Shown here piece by piece: positions 1 through 8,904 of a stretch of 45,832 bases of DNA (its first letter is position 1; each line of letters begins with the position of its first letter). The translations under genes and the position numbers were made by a program. This stretch comes from Thermoplasma sp. (GTDB lineage: Archaea > Thermoplasmatota > Thermoplasmata > Thermoplasmatales > Thermoplasmataceae). Location of the stretch: the NCBI RefSeq assembly GCF_023256435.1, contig NZ_JAGDXM010000016.1:1-45832 (forward strand), in the 5' to 3' direction. The notes under the pieces were generated by a model. That model searched no databases and was not told the origin of the DNA. It saw only the letters and a program-made list of their open reading frames with translations.

Positions 1-2
1 CC

Positions 3-284
3 AAAGTGAAGCTGTATCCAAATGTAAAACAGAAAGTATTACTGGAGAAGCACTTTGGCAGCTGTAGATTCGTATACAATTACTTCTTAGCGAAGAGGGA
101 TGAATATTACATAACGCATAGGGATGCTAAGAAATCTTCTTTAAACTATTTAGACACAGCGAACATGCTTATCGAACTTAAGAAGAAGTATCCATGGTTG
201 TACGAAGTTAATTCTCAATCTTTACAGATGTCTCTTCGCTGTAAGGAAGCTCCGAAGCTTAAGCTGAGGAGTAGCTCACTATGA
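3..284 (+). pseudogene. TnpB (IS605 OrfB family) N-terminal fragment, 5' end outside window
   Basis: The frame is open from the window edge and reads as the N-terminal part of an IS200/IS605 TnpB: K-V-K-L-Y-P-N near the edge, then SCRFVYNYFLAKRDEYY and LKKKYPWLYEVNSQSLQ, all typical of the family. Homology stops near base 240. The frame then runs straight into the right-end hairpin of the element (245-279) and ends at a TGA at 282-284. TnpB is normally about 400 residues with a RuvC-like nuclease domain; here only about 80 remain, so this is an internal-deletion derivative and cannot be a nuclease. TnpB in intact elements is an RNA-guided nuclease; that is family knowledge and not a claim about this fragment. 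Confidence 0.85.
245..279 (+). repeat. IS200/IS605-type right-end hairpin, copy a
   Basis: This 35-nt unit starts GGAAGCTCC and ends GTAGCTCAC. Internally CTCC pairs with GGAG and AGCTT with AAGCT, with tandem GA mismatches between them, giving a compact hairpin before the conserved GTAGCTCAC tail. By my hand alignment it matches the unit at 19276-19310 at 31 of 35 positions; the unit at 44940-44974 is similar but more diverged. Hairpin followed by a short tail matches the right-end architecture of IS200/IS605 elements. Confidence 0.75.
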
Positions 285-310
285 CAGGAAAGTTTATGGA
301 TATATTTTGT

Positions 311-445
311 ATGCATGAGCATGGTATCGCCTGCGATAGCCAAGCAGTGCGATATCATAATATAGGGCTGGCACGGTCCGAATCTACGCCTGTGGAGATG
401 CATATGAACATACCCTCAGAAAGGGTATGGCCATTGCGTCTTTGA
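311..445 (+). pseudogene. TnpB C-terminal tail remnant
   Basis: In the frame of base 311 the sequence reads HGIACDSQAV, then [15 protein letters not shown], ending at TGA 443-445. This resembles the last part of TnpB proteins, where a zinc-ribbon CG(I/L)xxDRDxNAAxNI is followed by a short TPVE-type tail. The DRD residues are already lost. A right-end-like hairpin follows at 450-484. Together with the fragment at 3-284 this indicates two insertions, or one insertion and a rearrangement, in the same spot. Confidence 0.65.
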
Positions 446-449
446 ATCA

Positions 450-484
450 GGAAGCTCCCAGGCTTCAGTTGGGGAGCAGGCCAT
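450..484 (+). repeat. Degenerate IS right-end hairpin, copy b
   Basis: Begins GGAAGCTCCC and can fold GCTCCC against GGGGAGC around an 11-12-nt loop. It aligns to copy a over 35 nt but has lost the GTAGCTCAC tail. It ends 29 nt before the probable start of the GfcR-like gene at 514. The open frame that starts at ATG 427 crosses this hairpin and continues into that gene. Confidence 0.5.
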
Positions 485-513
485 CTGATGCTGCAAAGGC
501 AAGGGGTATTGAT

Positions 514-1110
514 ATGAAGAGCATTGAAGAACTCTATAAGAGAGCTCTTGAATTGAAGAATAAGGGTATGAGCGACAAGGAGATATCAACTGAACTTCAT
601 CTTTCAGTTAATACGGTCACATGGCTTCTCAGTAAGGAATTTCTAAAGGAAGGCGCTGTTCAGGATGTCAAGATAGGTTGGAGAAGTGTAGGAGTATTCG
701 GTTCCAGGATCATCAGTATAGCAGAGATAATGAGTGATATCATTCGTGAGGAGATGAATAAAAACTCATTTGAAGTTGATTCAATACTGGGCATAGCTAT
801 AAATGGTATACCTTACGCTACATTGGTCTCATATCTGATGGATAAGGAGCTGATCGTTTACAGGCCACATCCTGCGAGAAAGGAAGGTGTATTCAGTTCT
901 AACTTTGCATCGGTAGAGGGCAAGCGAGTTGTGATTATTGACGACGTTGCCAGCACAGGGGAGACGATGAGGAGGACCATAACGGATGTCACCAAAGAGG
1001 GGGGAAAGCCAGTGCTCTGTGTGCTGTTGGCTTCCAAGATGAGCGTGAATGATCTGAATGGTGTACCTGTCAGATCGCTGATAAGGACGCAGGTCATCGG
1101 TGGCTCATAA
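514..1110 (+). CDS. GfcR/PyrE-like phosphoribosyltransferase-domain transcriptional regulator
   Basis: 198 residues from ATG 514. Residues about 1-50 form a helix-turn-helix ([20 protein letters not shown]), and the rest is a type I phosphoribosyltransferase fold with the PRPP loop [14 protein letters not shown]. This arrangement matches archaeal orotate-phosphoribosyltransferase-like regulators; the haloarchaeal GfcR member activates sugar-degradation genes. PyrE enzymes lack the N-terminal HTH, so a regulator is the better call. The frame opens further upstream (ATG at 427), but those codons come from IS-derived sequence (GGAAGCTCCC hairpin), so I chose 514, which follows AAGGGG. Regulatory target unknown. 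It lies upstream of lysS but is separated by 141 bp with its own TATA. Confidence 0.8.
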   Translation: MKSIEELYKRALELKNKGMSDKEISTELHLSVNTVTWLLSKEFLKEGAVQDVKIGWRSVGVFGSRIISIAEIMSDIIREEMNKNSFEVDSILGIAINGIPYATLVSYLMDKELIVYRPHPARKEGVFSSNFASVEGKRVVIIDDVASTGETMRRTITDVTKEGGKPVLCVLLASKMSVNDLNGVPVRSLIRTQVIGGS

Positions 1111-1251
1111 GCACCAAATCGAATTCCCTTTTTATGGAAAAATTGGGAAGAAAGCTTTGGATTCCAAAGTGAGGAATATATCGAATAAGAATTGAATTTA
1201 CTTTTTCATTCTTTATACGAATGAAAGTATTATTTACGCCTCTCCTATCTC

Positions 1252-2790
1252 GTGGCAGTGATAAGATTGTTTTGGGCAGATGCTTTGGTGAAGGATCTGA
1301 ATGGTCCACAGCGTGTTTCCACTGGTATATCGCCCTCTGGTCCAATACATATCGGAAACATGAGAGAAATCCTGACCGGAGATATACTATTCAAGGCCAT
1401 ATCCAAGAAAGGATTGGAGGCGGATTTTATATATTTATGTGATGATATGGATCCTTTGCGAAAGGTCTATCCTTTCCTCAGCGAAGATTATAAGAGGTAC
1501 GTGGGACAGCCATTGAAGAATATACCAGCACCTGAAGGAACAGGGAAGTATTCTGATTATTATCTCGATCCATTCGTCCGCGTTATGAAGGAGGCGAACA
1601 TCCCAGCAAGAGTCATAAAGACCTCCGATCTGTATGATACTGGTACACTTGCCAGAGCATGTGATATTGCGATACATAACAGGGAAAAAATAAGAGAGAT
1701 ACTTGAAACCGTATCAGGAAGGCAGATAGAAGGTGATTTCTATCCATACGAACCTTTATGTGAAAGGTGCGGTAGAATAAACACAACTCAGGTTGTTTCA
1801 TATAAGTATCCATATGCTGAATACGTGTGCAAATGTGGTCATCATGGATTTGCTGACATTAGGAAGGCGGAAGGCAAGATGCCATGGAGAGTAGAATGGC
1901 CAGCAAAATGGTTCGCGCTCAAGGTTACTGTCGAACCTTTTGGGAAAGATCATGGTGCACCTGGTGGTTCCTACGATACAGGAAAAAAAATTGCATCCGA
2001 AATATTCGGAATAGCGCCACCACTGCCACTGATATACGAGCGTATAATACTGAAAGGAAAGGGTGCTATGCATTCTTCCACTGGTCTTGCTATAGCGGCT
2101 TCGGAAATAATGGAGGTAATACCACCAGATCTTCTGCGGTATATGATTGCACGCGTTAATCCGGGAAGGCACATAGACTTTGATCCGGGGCTTGGCATAC
2201 TAGCGCTAGCAGATGAACTTGGTAAGCTACAGGATGAATACTTTGGAGATAGGTCTGCGCTTGATGAGGACCAGATCGCTATGGTGGAATATTCACTCGT
2301 TAATAAAGACAGAAAGCCGTATCCGGTGGACTTCAGGCATCTGGTGACTCTTGTCCAGATATACAGAAATGAAGATGAGCTATTGCGTGCCGTTAAGATG
2401 AGTTCCACATCTAATTTTGATGAGGCAGACTTTAAAAAGGAGATAGAGTATGCCAGGAGATGGCTTGATAGATACGCTCCGGAAAATGTCAAATTCAAGA
2501 TCTTGCCAATTGATCAGCGCGTCGAATTAAATGATGAGGAGGCTATGCTGCTGGAGTCCTTCGTGAACGACATCGATGGTATGCCTTGGGAGTCAGCTTC
2601 AATACATGATAAGGTGTACGATCTTGCTCAGAAATACAAGAAAAGCCCTGATTCAGTATTTTCATTGTTTTACAGAATATTTATAGGAAAAGATAGAGGG
2701 CCAAGGCTGGGATATTTCCTATACAACCTCGGCAGAGATTTCGTAAAGAACAGGATAGAAAGAGTATTATCGCAGCATGAAGGTGCCTGA
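1252..2790 (+). CDS. lysS: Lysyl-tRNA synthetase, class I
   Basis: 512 residues, the usual length for class I LysRS, which charges tRNA-Lys with lysine in the cytoplasm and replaces the class II enzyme in many archaea. The HIGH-type motif is HIGN (residues 33-36). Two CxxC pairs (CERC and CKC region) form the zinc-ribbon insertion. The KMSKS-equivalent loop is LKGKGAMHSSTG, typical of class I LysRS in being S-rich. The start is GTG 1252; a second in-frame GTG at 1258 is nearly as good. A TATA-like CTTTATACG near 1210-1218 suggests a short or absent leader. The next gene is metG, 64 bp downstream on the same strand. Confidence 0.93.
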   Translation: MAVIRLFWADALVKDLNGPQRVSTGISPSGPIHIGNMREILTGDILFKAISKKGLEADFIYLCDDMDPLRKVYPFLSEDYKRYVGQPLKNIPAPEGTGKYSDYYLDPFVRVMKEANIPARVIKTSDLYDTGTLARACDIAIHNREKIREILETVSGRQIEGDFYPYEPLCERCGRINTTQVVSYKYPYAEYVCKCGHHGFADIRKAEGKMPWRVEWPAKWFALKVTVEPFGKDHGAPGGSYDTGKKIASEIFGIAPPLPLIYERIILKGKGAMHSSTGLAIAASEIMEVIPPDLLRYMIARVNPGRHIDFDPGLGILALADELGKLQDEYFGDRSALDEDQIAMVEYSLVNKDRKPYPVDFRHLVTLVQIYRNEDELLRAVKMSSTSNFDEADFKKEIEYARRWLDRYAPENVKFKILPIDQRVELNDEEAMLLESFVNDIDGMPWESASIHDKVYDLAQKYKKSPDSVFSLFYRIFIGKDRGPRLGYFLYNLGRDFVKNRIERVLSQHEGA

Positions 2791-2854
2791 TTTCCAGAGC
2801 AAACTCTATCAGAAATTAGAAAACCAATAATATTTGAAATAAATTAACCGTGAG

Positions 2855-4498
2855 GTGGTTCATATAAAGGTACTGATTAACTGTGCCCTTCCATACGCCA
2901 ATGGCCCGCTCCATATCGGCCATATCGCTGGAGCTTATCTGGGGGCAGACGTTTTCGCAAGATATAACAGATTGATAGGTAATCAGGTTCTCTACGTATC
3001 TGGCAGCGATGAATATGGTACGCCCATAACCGTCAGGGCTGAAAAGGAGGGAAAAACCCCAAGGGAGATAGCCGACAGGTACTACGAGGAACATCTGGAG
3101 ACGTTTCGTAATCTCAACATAAATTTTGATATATTCATGAGGACCACCTGGCCGGAGCACTCTGATAATGCTCAGGATTTTTTCCTGAAGCTTTTGAATG
3201 CTGGTTATATCGAGAAGGGAACCATGATCGCTCCCTATTGCCGCAAGATCGGCCGGTTTATGCCGGATCGCTATATTGAAGGAACATGCCCCTACTGCCA
3301 CTATCCAAAGGCAAGGGGCGATCAGTGCGACAACTGTGGTCGTACCCTTGACCCCCAGGATCTCATCGATCCTAAATGTATTCTGAGTGGCGAGACACCC
3401 GAATTCAGGGAGACTGATCACTTCTTTTTGAGGTTGGATCTGCTTGAGGATAGGCTCAAAGAATGGATCTCAACAAGGAGTTTCTGGAAACCAAATGTGG
3501 TTGCATATACTCAGAATTTCATATCAGGAGGGTTGAAAAGGAGGCCAATAACTAGAGACATAGATTGGGGTGTGAGGATACCTCTGCAGGGATATGAAAC
3601 CAAGAGGATATATGTATGGTTTGAAGCGCTCATCGGATACATAACGGGAGCAAAGGAGTATTCAAAGAGAATTGGAAACCCGGATCTGTGGAAGGAATTC
3701 TATTTCGATCCGGAAGCGCGCAATTATTATTTCATCGGAAAAGACAACATACCTTTTCATGCGATAATATGGCCGGCTATGCTGATGGGTTACGGAGGCT
3801 TCAACCTCCCATACGATATACCGGCCAATGAGTACCTGACCTTCAAAGGCCAGCAGTTCTCTAAGAGCAGGGGAATCGGATACAGCGTCGATGATCTACT
3901 TAAAGCCGTTCCGGTAGATTATCTCAGGTATTATGTGGCTTCGATACTACCCGAAACCGGTGATTCGGATTTTTCCATCGAAGAACTCGTGAATACTGTG
4001 AATTCTGATCTAATAGACAAGTACGGCAATCTCGTGTATCGTGTCGTGTCATTCATCGATAAATACGATCTTAAGGTTGAACCTGTCGATGTTACCAGAG
4101 ACGAGGAGTTTTTATACGCAATTCATTCATTTCAGGCCTTTTTGGACGAGCTATCCAGCGTGCACATAAAAAAAGGGCTATCCATATGGCTTGATCTGGC
4201 GATCTACGCAAACGGATTCTTCAATAGATCGGAGCCATGGAAGACTGTTAAGATCGACAGAAACAGACTCAACCATGATCTATATCTTTCGCTGAAGATA
4301 ATAGAGATCCTCACTGCAATGGCGTATCCATACATCCCTGCATCGTCTGAGAGGATGTGGGATCTGCTTGGAATACCATTTAGGATAGACGACTCGTACA
4401 ATCGCCTGAACGAGATGCACACGTTCGATGTGCGCAGAGGCAGTATACCTTTTGTGAAGCTTGATCTTGAATCAGTAAAGACAAAATTAAATAATTAG
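2855..4498 (+). CDS. metG: Methionyl-tRNA synthetase
   Basis: 547 residues. Catalytic core: HIGH at residues 20-23 (LPYANGPLHIGH), YVSGSDEYGTP, a zinc knuckle with CPYC and CDNC, and WFEALIGYI. The second signature reads QQFSKSRG (F335-S338), so the first lysine and the methionine of canonical KMSKS are replaced, while the catalytic second lysine K337 is kept. The protein ends after the anticodon-binding helix bundle, without the C-terminal tRNA-binding (EMAP/Arc1p-like) domain seen in longer MetRS. The start is GTG 2855, preceded by GTGAG. The enzyme charges initiator and elongator tRNA-Met. Confidence 0.95.
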   Translation: MVHIKVLINCALPYANGPLHIGHIAGAYLGADVFARYNRLIGNQVLYVSGSDEYGTPITVRAEKEGKTPREIADRYYEEHLETFRNLNINFDIFMRTTWPEHSDNAQDFFLKLLNAGYIEKGTMIAPYCRKIGRFMPDRYIEGTCPYCHYPKARGDQCDNCGRTLDPQDLIDPKCILSGETPEFRETDHFFLRLDLLEDRLKEWISTRSFWKPNVVAYTQNFISGGLKRRPITRDIDWGVRIPLQGYETKRIYVWFEALIGYITGAKEYSKRIGNPDLWKEFYFDPEARNYYFIGKDNIPFHAIIWPAMLMGYGGFNLPYDIPANEYLTFKGQQFSKSRGIGYSVDDLLKAVPVDYLRYYVASILPETGDSDFSIEELVNTVNSDLIDKYGNLVYRVVSFIDKYDLKVEPVDVTRDEEFLYAIHSFQAFLDELSSVHIKKGLSIWLDLAIYANGFFNRSEPWKTVKIDRNRLNHDLYLSLKIIEILTAMAYPYIPASSERMWDLLGIPFRIDDSYNRLNEMHTFDVRRGSIPFVKLDLESVKTKLNN

Positions 4499-4639
4499 TC
4501 ATTCATTTTAATTCTATCCTTGTGAGTCCTATTCCTCATAATATTTCAGTTATGTTTATATAACATAAGGACAATATAGAAATGAGGACTGGCGATAAAC
4601 CCAATTCTTTCGCCATTCCGTATTTTCAGAGGTTTAAAG

Positions 4640-6088
4640 ATGGTGCGTAGAAGAAGTGGACTGAAGAGGAACTCAATAGGCATAATGCAGGGAATATTCC
4701 AGTCGATGGGACAGGTTGCCCCTGCCGCTGATATTGCGATATTGCTTGTGGCAACGTTTTCAATAGCTGGATCGAGAACAATACTTTCCGTGATTTTTGG
4801 ATGGCTCGTATACGCAGTGTTCATGGTCACGCCCTATCAATTCTCAAAATACAAGGCAAATGCAGGAAGCTACTATGCATTTGCAGCTGGTTCTACCGAG
4901 AGCGGCAAACTAGGGCCAGTAACTGCACTGAGCTTCATGTATTATGATATAACGGGCGCCGCGTTTGGCATACTGGGTCTTTCGTCGTTCATATTCCTGA
5001 TATCACCAAGAATAACCGCAATACCCTACATATGGATACTCTTCGCCGGTGCATTCACAGCTTACATAACTATAGTAACCTACATCGGCATAAAGCCATC
5101 ACTTGGATACAATGCCGTTGCAGGCCTTGCCGAGGTTCTGTTTCTGGTCATAGGCGCAATAATCATCATACTGAGGGTTGGGCCACATAATTCGATTGTG
5201 CCGTTCACGCTCCCAAAGAATCTTGGGGTAGGTTTTTCAGCAATAATGTTTGGTGCTGTGTTCTCGATACTGGATTTCACGGGTACTGGAATTGTTACAA
5301 CCGTCTCTGAAGAGATAAAGGATCCCAAAAGAAACATAGGTAGGTCGATCCTGTACGCCATGATTCTGACTGCTATAGCGATAATACCTGCAACTTACGC
5401 CCTAACGGTTGGCTGGGGTATAAGCAATATAGGATCGTTCGCCAGCGCACCTGATGCAGGGATAATAGTATTTGGAAAGTATCTTGGTCCCATAGGTGTG
5501 ATATTGCTGATTATATTCACGGTCAACAGCTACCTCACCAACGGAGTCTCGAAGGCAACTGCAGTGGGCAGGTGGTGGTACTCCGCAGCGGGAGACAATG
5601 TGATATTCCCGAAGGTCATAGCTAGGATACATCCGAAATACCGTTCACCTTACATGGCCATAATTGTCTGGAGCATAACCTCCTTTGTTCTTGATGTGCT
5701 TATGGGACTATATTTTGGCCCTAAGACTGCAGCCTTCATTCTTGAGGCGGGTACAGGGATATCCATAATCATAGTTCATATAATGGCTAATACATCGTTG
5801 ACATATTACACCAGAAGGATCAACAGATTCGAATTTTTGAAGCATGCCCTGGCGCCGGCAGTTGCGACAATTATAGGTATTGTGGTCATTTACTTCACCG
5901 TCTCAAACATATGGACAAGATGGATAACGAATCCAACGCCTGTAAATGACGCCTATTTCGCCTCGTTCATTATAACCATACTCTGGGTCGTGGTTGGAGG
6001 TCTTATCGTTACGCTTTATTATTCAAAGAAGAGGCCAGAAGTTCTTAAAAATGCCGGCGAGTTTGACGTTGAAAACGCAAAAGTTTAA
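4640..6088 (+). CDS. Amino acid permease, APC superfamily
   Basis: 482 residues with about 12 hydrophobic segments. The N-terminal segment ([15 protein letters not shown]) and the segment with [22 protein letters not shown] match APC-family transporters, in which the E-E-x-K-x-P-x-R-x-I-x-R motif follows TM6. The latter falls at about residues 220-240. Such proteins import amino acids or polyamines, usually with protons, which would be plentiful for an acidophile; the substrate cannot be read from sequence. The gene has its own upstream region (4499-4639) with T-rich and AT-rich stretches. Its stop overlaps the stop of the convergent rpoK by 4 nt. Confidence 0.85.
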   Translation: MVRRRSGLKRNSIGIMQGIFQSMGQVAPAADIAILLVATFSIAGSRTILSVIFGWLVYAVFMVTPYQFSKYKANAGSYYAFAAGSTESGKLGPVTALSFMYYDITGAAFGILGLSSFIFLISPRITAIPYIWILFAGAFTAYITIVTYIGIKPSLGYNAVAGLAEVLFLVIGAIIIILRVGPHNSIVPFTLPKNLGVGFSAIMFGAVFSILDFTGTGIVTTVSEEIKDPKRNIGRSILYAMILTAIAIIPATYALTVGWGISNIGSFASAPDAGIIVFGKYLGPIGVILLIIFTVNSYLTNGVSKATAVGRWWYSAAGDNVIFPKVIARIHPKYRSPYMAIIVWSITSFVLDVLMGLYFGPKTAAFILEAGTGISIIIVHIMANTSLTYYTRRINRFEFLKHALAPAVATIIGIVVIYFTVSNIWTRWITNPTPVNDAYFASFIITILWVVVGGLIVTLYYSKKRPEVLKNAGEFDVENAKV

Positions 6089-6270
6089 TTTAAAATTTTT
6101 GAAGCTTTTTTAATTGTTATGGGTATAACGTTATTCTCGAACTCCAGCATTGCTATATCAACAGGATCTATCATATTTTTAGGCACATCGATGATAACTG
6201 GAGCGCCCATGGCTATTTGAAGAGCTCTTGCTCCTATAATCCTTGCTTTTTCAAATTTGGTATACTTCAT
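6085..6270 (-). CDS. rpoK: DNA-directed RNA polymerase subunit K
   Basis: 61 residues. The family signature is clear: [20 protein letters not shown] followed by APVIIDVP and a C-terminal I-P-I-T-I-K. RpoK is the archaeal counterpart of eukaryotic Rpb6 and bacterial omega and stabilises the core enzyme. Length is normal for Thermoplasmatales. It stands alone here, with UPF0179 113 bp upstream on the same strand, and converges on the permease gene. Confidence 0.95.
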   Translation of the reverse strand: MKYTKFEKARIIGARALQIAMGAPVIIDVPKNMIDPVDIAMLEFENNVIPITIKKASKILN

Positions 6271-6383
6271 AGAAATCTGGTAAAAACTACATTAAAAACC
6301 CCTATAATAGCTTTGCGATTTTTAATATGACGTAATGCCGAACATTCTCCATTGTTATCCTAATGCCATGATCTGTCGCAGAA

Positions 6384-6830
6384 TCACTTGTATGAGATGG
6401 AGATCTGTTTCATCTTATATCCTTTAGGGCAGCTTATCTCCTTTCCAATAGATTTTACCATGACCTTGGTGTCAGGTTTGAAATAATATAGGTTGCACTT
6501 TTCTATATTGGGACATGTGATGTAGTCGCAGTTCATCGATTTCAGAGATATTATCGCCCCTTCCTGAATACGTTTACTTTCCTGCACGTTCACATAGTCT
6601 TCGAGTTCTTCCACCTCAACGGTATTGACTTTATCACCATTAAAAATGATGCATGGGTTTACCTGCTCCCTGACTTTTGTTACTTTATAGCGATGTCCCT
6701 GCTCCAGATTGAAGCAGACATTCTTCACCCTACAGTCAGAGCACGCTGTGAGTGGACCGGCAAAAACAAACTCCAAGCCTTCCTTTGCTATGCTACTACC
6801 GATCAGACTTATCTTTGGCAGAACAATCAC
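6384..6830 (-). CDS. UPF0179 family cysteine-rich protein
   Basis: 148 residues matching the archaeal UPF0179 family of unknown function. Seven or eight cysteines occur in clusters (CSDC-x4-C; CDYITCPNIEKC; CPKGY), suggesting one or two metal sites, zinc or Fe-S; that is inference. It starts with GTG at 6830, one base after the egsA stop, so the two genes are almost certainly co-transcribed and coupled. No function can be assigned from the sequence. Confidence 0.85.
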   Translation of the reverse strand: MIVLPKISLIGSSIAKEGLEFVFAGPLTACSDCRVKNVCFNLEQGHRYKVTKVREQVNPCIIFNGDKVNTVEVEELEDYVNVQESKRIQEGAIISLKSMNCDYITCPNIEKCNLYYFKPDTKVMVKSIGKEISCPKGYKMKQISISYK

Positions 6831-6831
6831 C

Positions 6832-7890
6832 TCAGATTATTCCAGTAAGTTCCAGAGCCTTCACCGCCGCATCATAGGACATATCGCTCTCACCAAGTAT
6901 GGTGTATCTCTCAGGCCTGATGGAATGAGCCTTTCTGAGGGCTTCTATCACGATTTCGTCGCTAATGCCATAATCCTTGGATCTTATTGATATTCCTAGC
7001 GTATCGAAAGCTTCCTTTATCTGCTGCCAGTTTTCGTCATGAAGATACAAGGACACAACCGTGCCCATAGCGCACATCTCTCCATGCAGCATGTTGTCGA
7101 CACCTGCAGCCTCCAGCGCATGGGCGAAGAGATGTTCACTTCCACTTCCAGGTCTTGAATTCCCAGCGATGGCCATGGCTGTGCCGGAAGCGAGTATATT
7201 CTTCGTGACAAGCCATACGGATGATTCTTCATACCTTTTGATCTCACCTATTTGAGAAAGAACTTCCTGTGCCGAATATTCCGACATAGCTGCTGCGCTG
7301 GAACTGAACTCCTCTCCCTTGAGCCTATGGGCCAGCTTCCAATCTTTAACGGCGCTGAGATTTGATATTACATCTGCGGCACCAGCTGCAAGATACCTGT
7401 ATGGTGCTTTTATCATTATCGCAGTATCAGCTATAACACCTATGGGCATTGCACCCTCCTCAGAATACGATATACCATTTCTTCTCAGAGATGCCCTGGG
7501 TGAGGCAATGCCGTCATGACTTGGTGCCGTAGGTACGCTCACGAATGGTAATTTTCTGTCGAAGGCAAGTTTCTTAGCCAGGTCTATTTTGGCTCCCCCT
7601 CCCACACCTATCACAATGCCTGCCTGAAAGTCATAAGCATCCTGCTCAAGTTTTTCCAAAGTCTCATAGTTAGCATTGCCTGTCAGAAAGACGCGTACTT
7701 CATATCCATCAAGAGACAGGAGATCTTCGATCTTCTTTCCAGCAAGTTCATATGTTATACTTCCTGATACGATAATCGTCTTTTTATTACGGCTGTTTTC
7801 CCCCACGACGTCAACGATATGATCAAGCACATCATGTCCTATGTATACGTCCCTGGGGAAATGCATCGTCCTGAACTTCTGGAATTCCAT
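6832..7890 (-). CDS. egsA: sn-Glycerol-1-phosphate dehydrogenase
   Basis: 352 residues. This enzyme reduces dihydroxyacetone phosphate to sn-glycerol-1-phosphate, the backbone of archaeal membrane lipids. The nucleotide-binding region has VIGVGGGAKIDLAK, followed by SVPTAPSHDGIASPRAS, both typical. Zinc-ligand histidines are at residues 253 (GSEHLFAH) and 269 (MLHGEMC). A TATA-like GATTTATATCC lies about 25 bp before ATG 7890, so a leaderless transcript is likely. The downstream UPF0179 gene follows after one base. Confidence 0.95.
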   Translation of the reverse strand: MEFQKFRTMHFPRDVYIGHDVLDHIVDVVGENSRNKKTIIVSGSITYELAGKKIEDLLSLDGYEVRVFLTGNANYETLEKLEQDAYDFQAGIVIGVGGGAKIDLAKKLAFDRKLPFVSVPTAPSHDGIASPRASLRRNGISYSEEGAMPIGVIADTAIMIKAPYRYLAAGAADVISNLSAVKDWKLAHRLKGEEFSSSAAAMSEYSAQEVLSQIGEIKRYEESSVWLVTKNILASGTAMAIAGNSRPGSGSEHLFAHALEAAGVDNMLHGEMCAMGTVVSLYLHDENWQQIKEAFDTLGISIRSKDYGISDEIVIEALRKAHSIRPERYTILGESDMSYDAAVKALELTGII

Positions 7891-7994
7891 TGAAGGAACA
7901 AACTAAGAAGGGATATAAATCTTTCACTGTTCGGATAAGACATATACAATGATAACGAAATGCGTATAATTTTTAAAAAAATCGAATCGAGGAT

Positions 7995-8864
7995 TCAGGC
8001 GATCTTTGAGATCTCCAGATCGATGATCCTTTTTTGGTCTGAGCTGGGCTCTATCATTGGGGCTCTGTAACCACCCTTTATGTTGTTCATCTTGTAAAAT
8101 GCGTAGTAGTAGCCTGACGGGAACGTAGCACTATTGACCGCGTACATCAAGGAATTTATACTATTCATCTGTATATCCCTTGCTTTATCGAGGTTACCTG
8201 ATGAAAATTCATGATAGAGATCCGTTATGTATGGGGATATGTTGGAAAGGCCGCAAACTCCGCCACTTGCTCCGATGGAAAGGGAAAGAAATAGCAGATC
8301 ATCCTGGCCCTGGAAGATGTCAAAGTTGGATCCTTTATGTTTCATTATTCTGGAAAAGAATCTCATATCACCTGAGCTGTCCTTAATTCCCTTTACGTTT
8401 GAAAATTCTCTAGCGAGTTTTTCTATCAGATCCTCACTGATCCATGAACCTGCCAGCTGTGGGATATTGTAGATGAAGAGATCATTGGATGCAGCAGATA
8501 TGACGGCTGAAAAATGCTTATAGATCCAGTTTTCATCAGGCTTTATATAATATGTGGGCATCAACACTCTTGTCTTTATTCCGATATCTTCAGTATATTT
8601 TGAGAGTTCTATCGATTCCTGGGTTGATGAAGATCCTACGCCTGCATACACTTGCATCTTTCCTGAGTGTTCGCTGACAAAGCTCAAGAATTTCTTTCTC
8701 TCCTCCGTGCTGAACATCGGGAAGAGACCAGTTGATCCCATTGGAAAAAGGCCATCAACACCGTATTTATCAAGTTTCTCAATTAATACCTGCGTAGCGC
8801 TGTAATCTATTTCGCCCTTCACGTTCATAGGCGTGATCATGGGCGTTATGATACCCTTATACAT
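7995..8864 (-). CDS. 2-keto-3-deoxygluconate-type aldolase (DapA/NAL family)
   Basis: 289 residues, a class I Schiff-base aldolase of the DapA/N-acetylneuraminate lyase family. The family loop reads GSTGLFPMFSTEER (43-56), the catalytic tyrosine is Y132 in YNIP, and the Schiff-base lysine is K161 in GIKDSSGD. The GSTGLFP loop resembles archaeal KD(P)G aldolases more than dihydrodipicolinate synthases, which have GTTGE. Thermoplasma degrades glucose by the non-phosphorylative Entner-Doudoroff route, where this aldolase yields pyruvate and glyceraldehyde. Another sugar-acid substrate remains possible. It is monocistronic, with TATA-like AATATTTAA about 30 bp before the ATG. Confidence 0.8.
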   Translation of the reverse strand: MYKGIITPMITPMNVKGEIDYSATQVLIEKLDKYGVDGLFPMGSTGLFPMFSTEERKKFLSFVSEHSGKMQVYAGVGSSSTQESIELSKYTEDIGIKTRVLMPTYYIKPDENWIYKHFSAVISAASNDLFIYNIPQLAGSWISEDLIEKLAREFSNVKGIKDSSGDMRFFSRIMKHKGSNFDIFQGQDDLLFLSLSIGASGGVCGLSNISPYITDLYHEFSSGNLDKARDIQMNSINSLMYAVNSATFPSGYYYAFYKMNNIKGGYRAPMIEPSSDQKRIIDLEISKIA

Positions 8865-8904
8865 ACGTAGACATTACTGAAAAGTAGTTAAATATTGTTG
8901 AATT

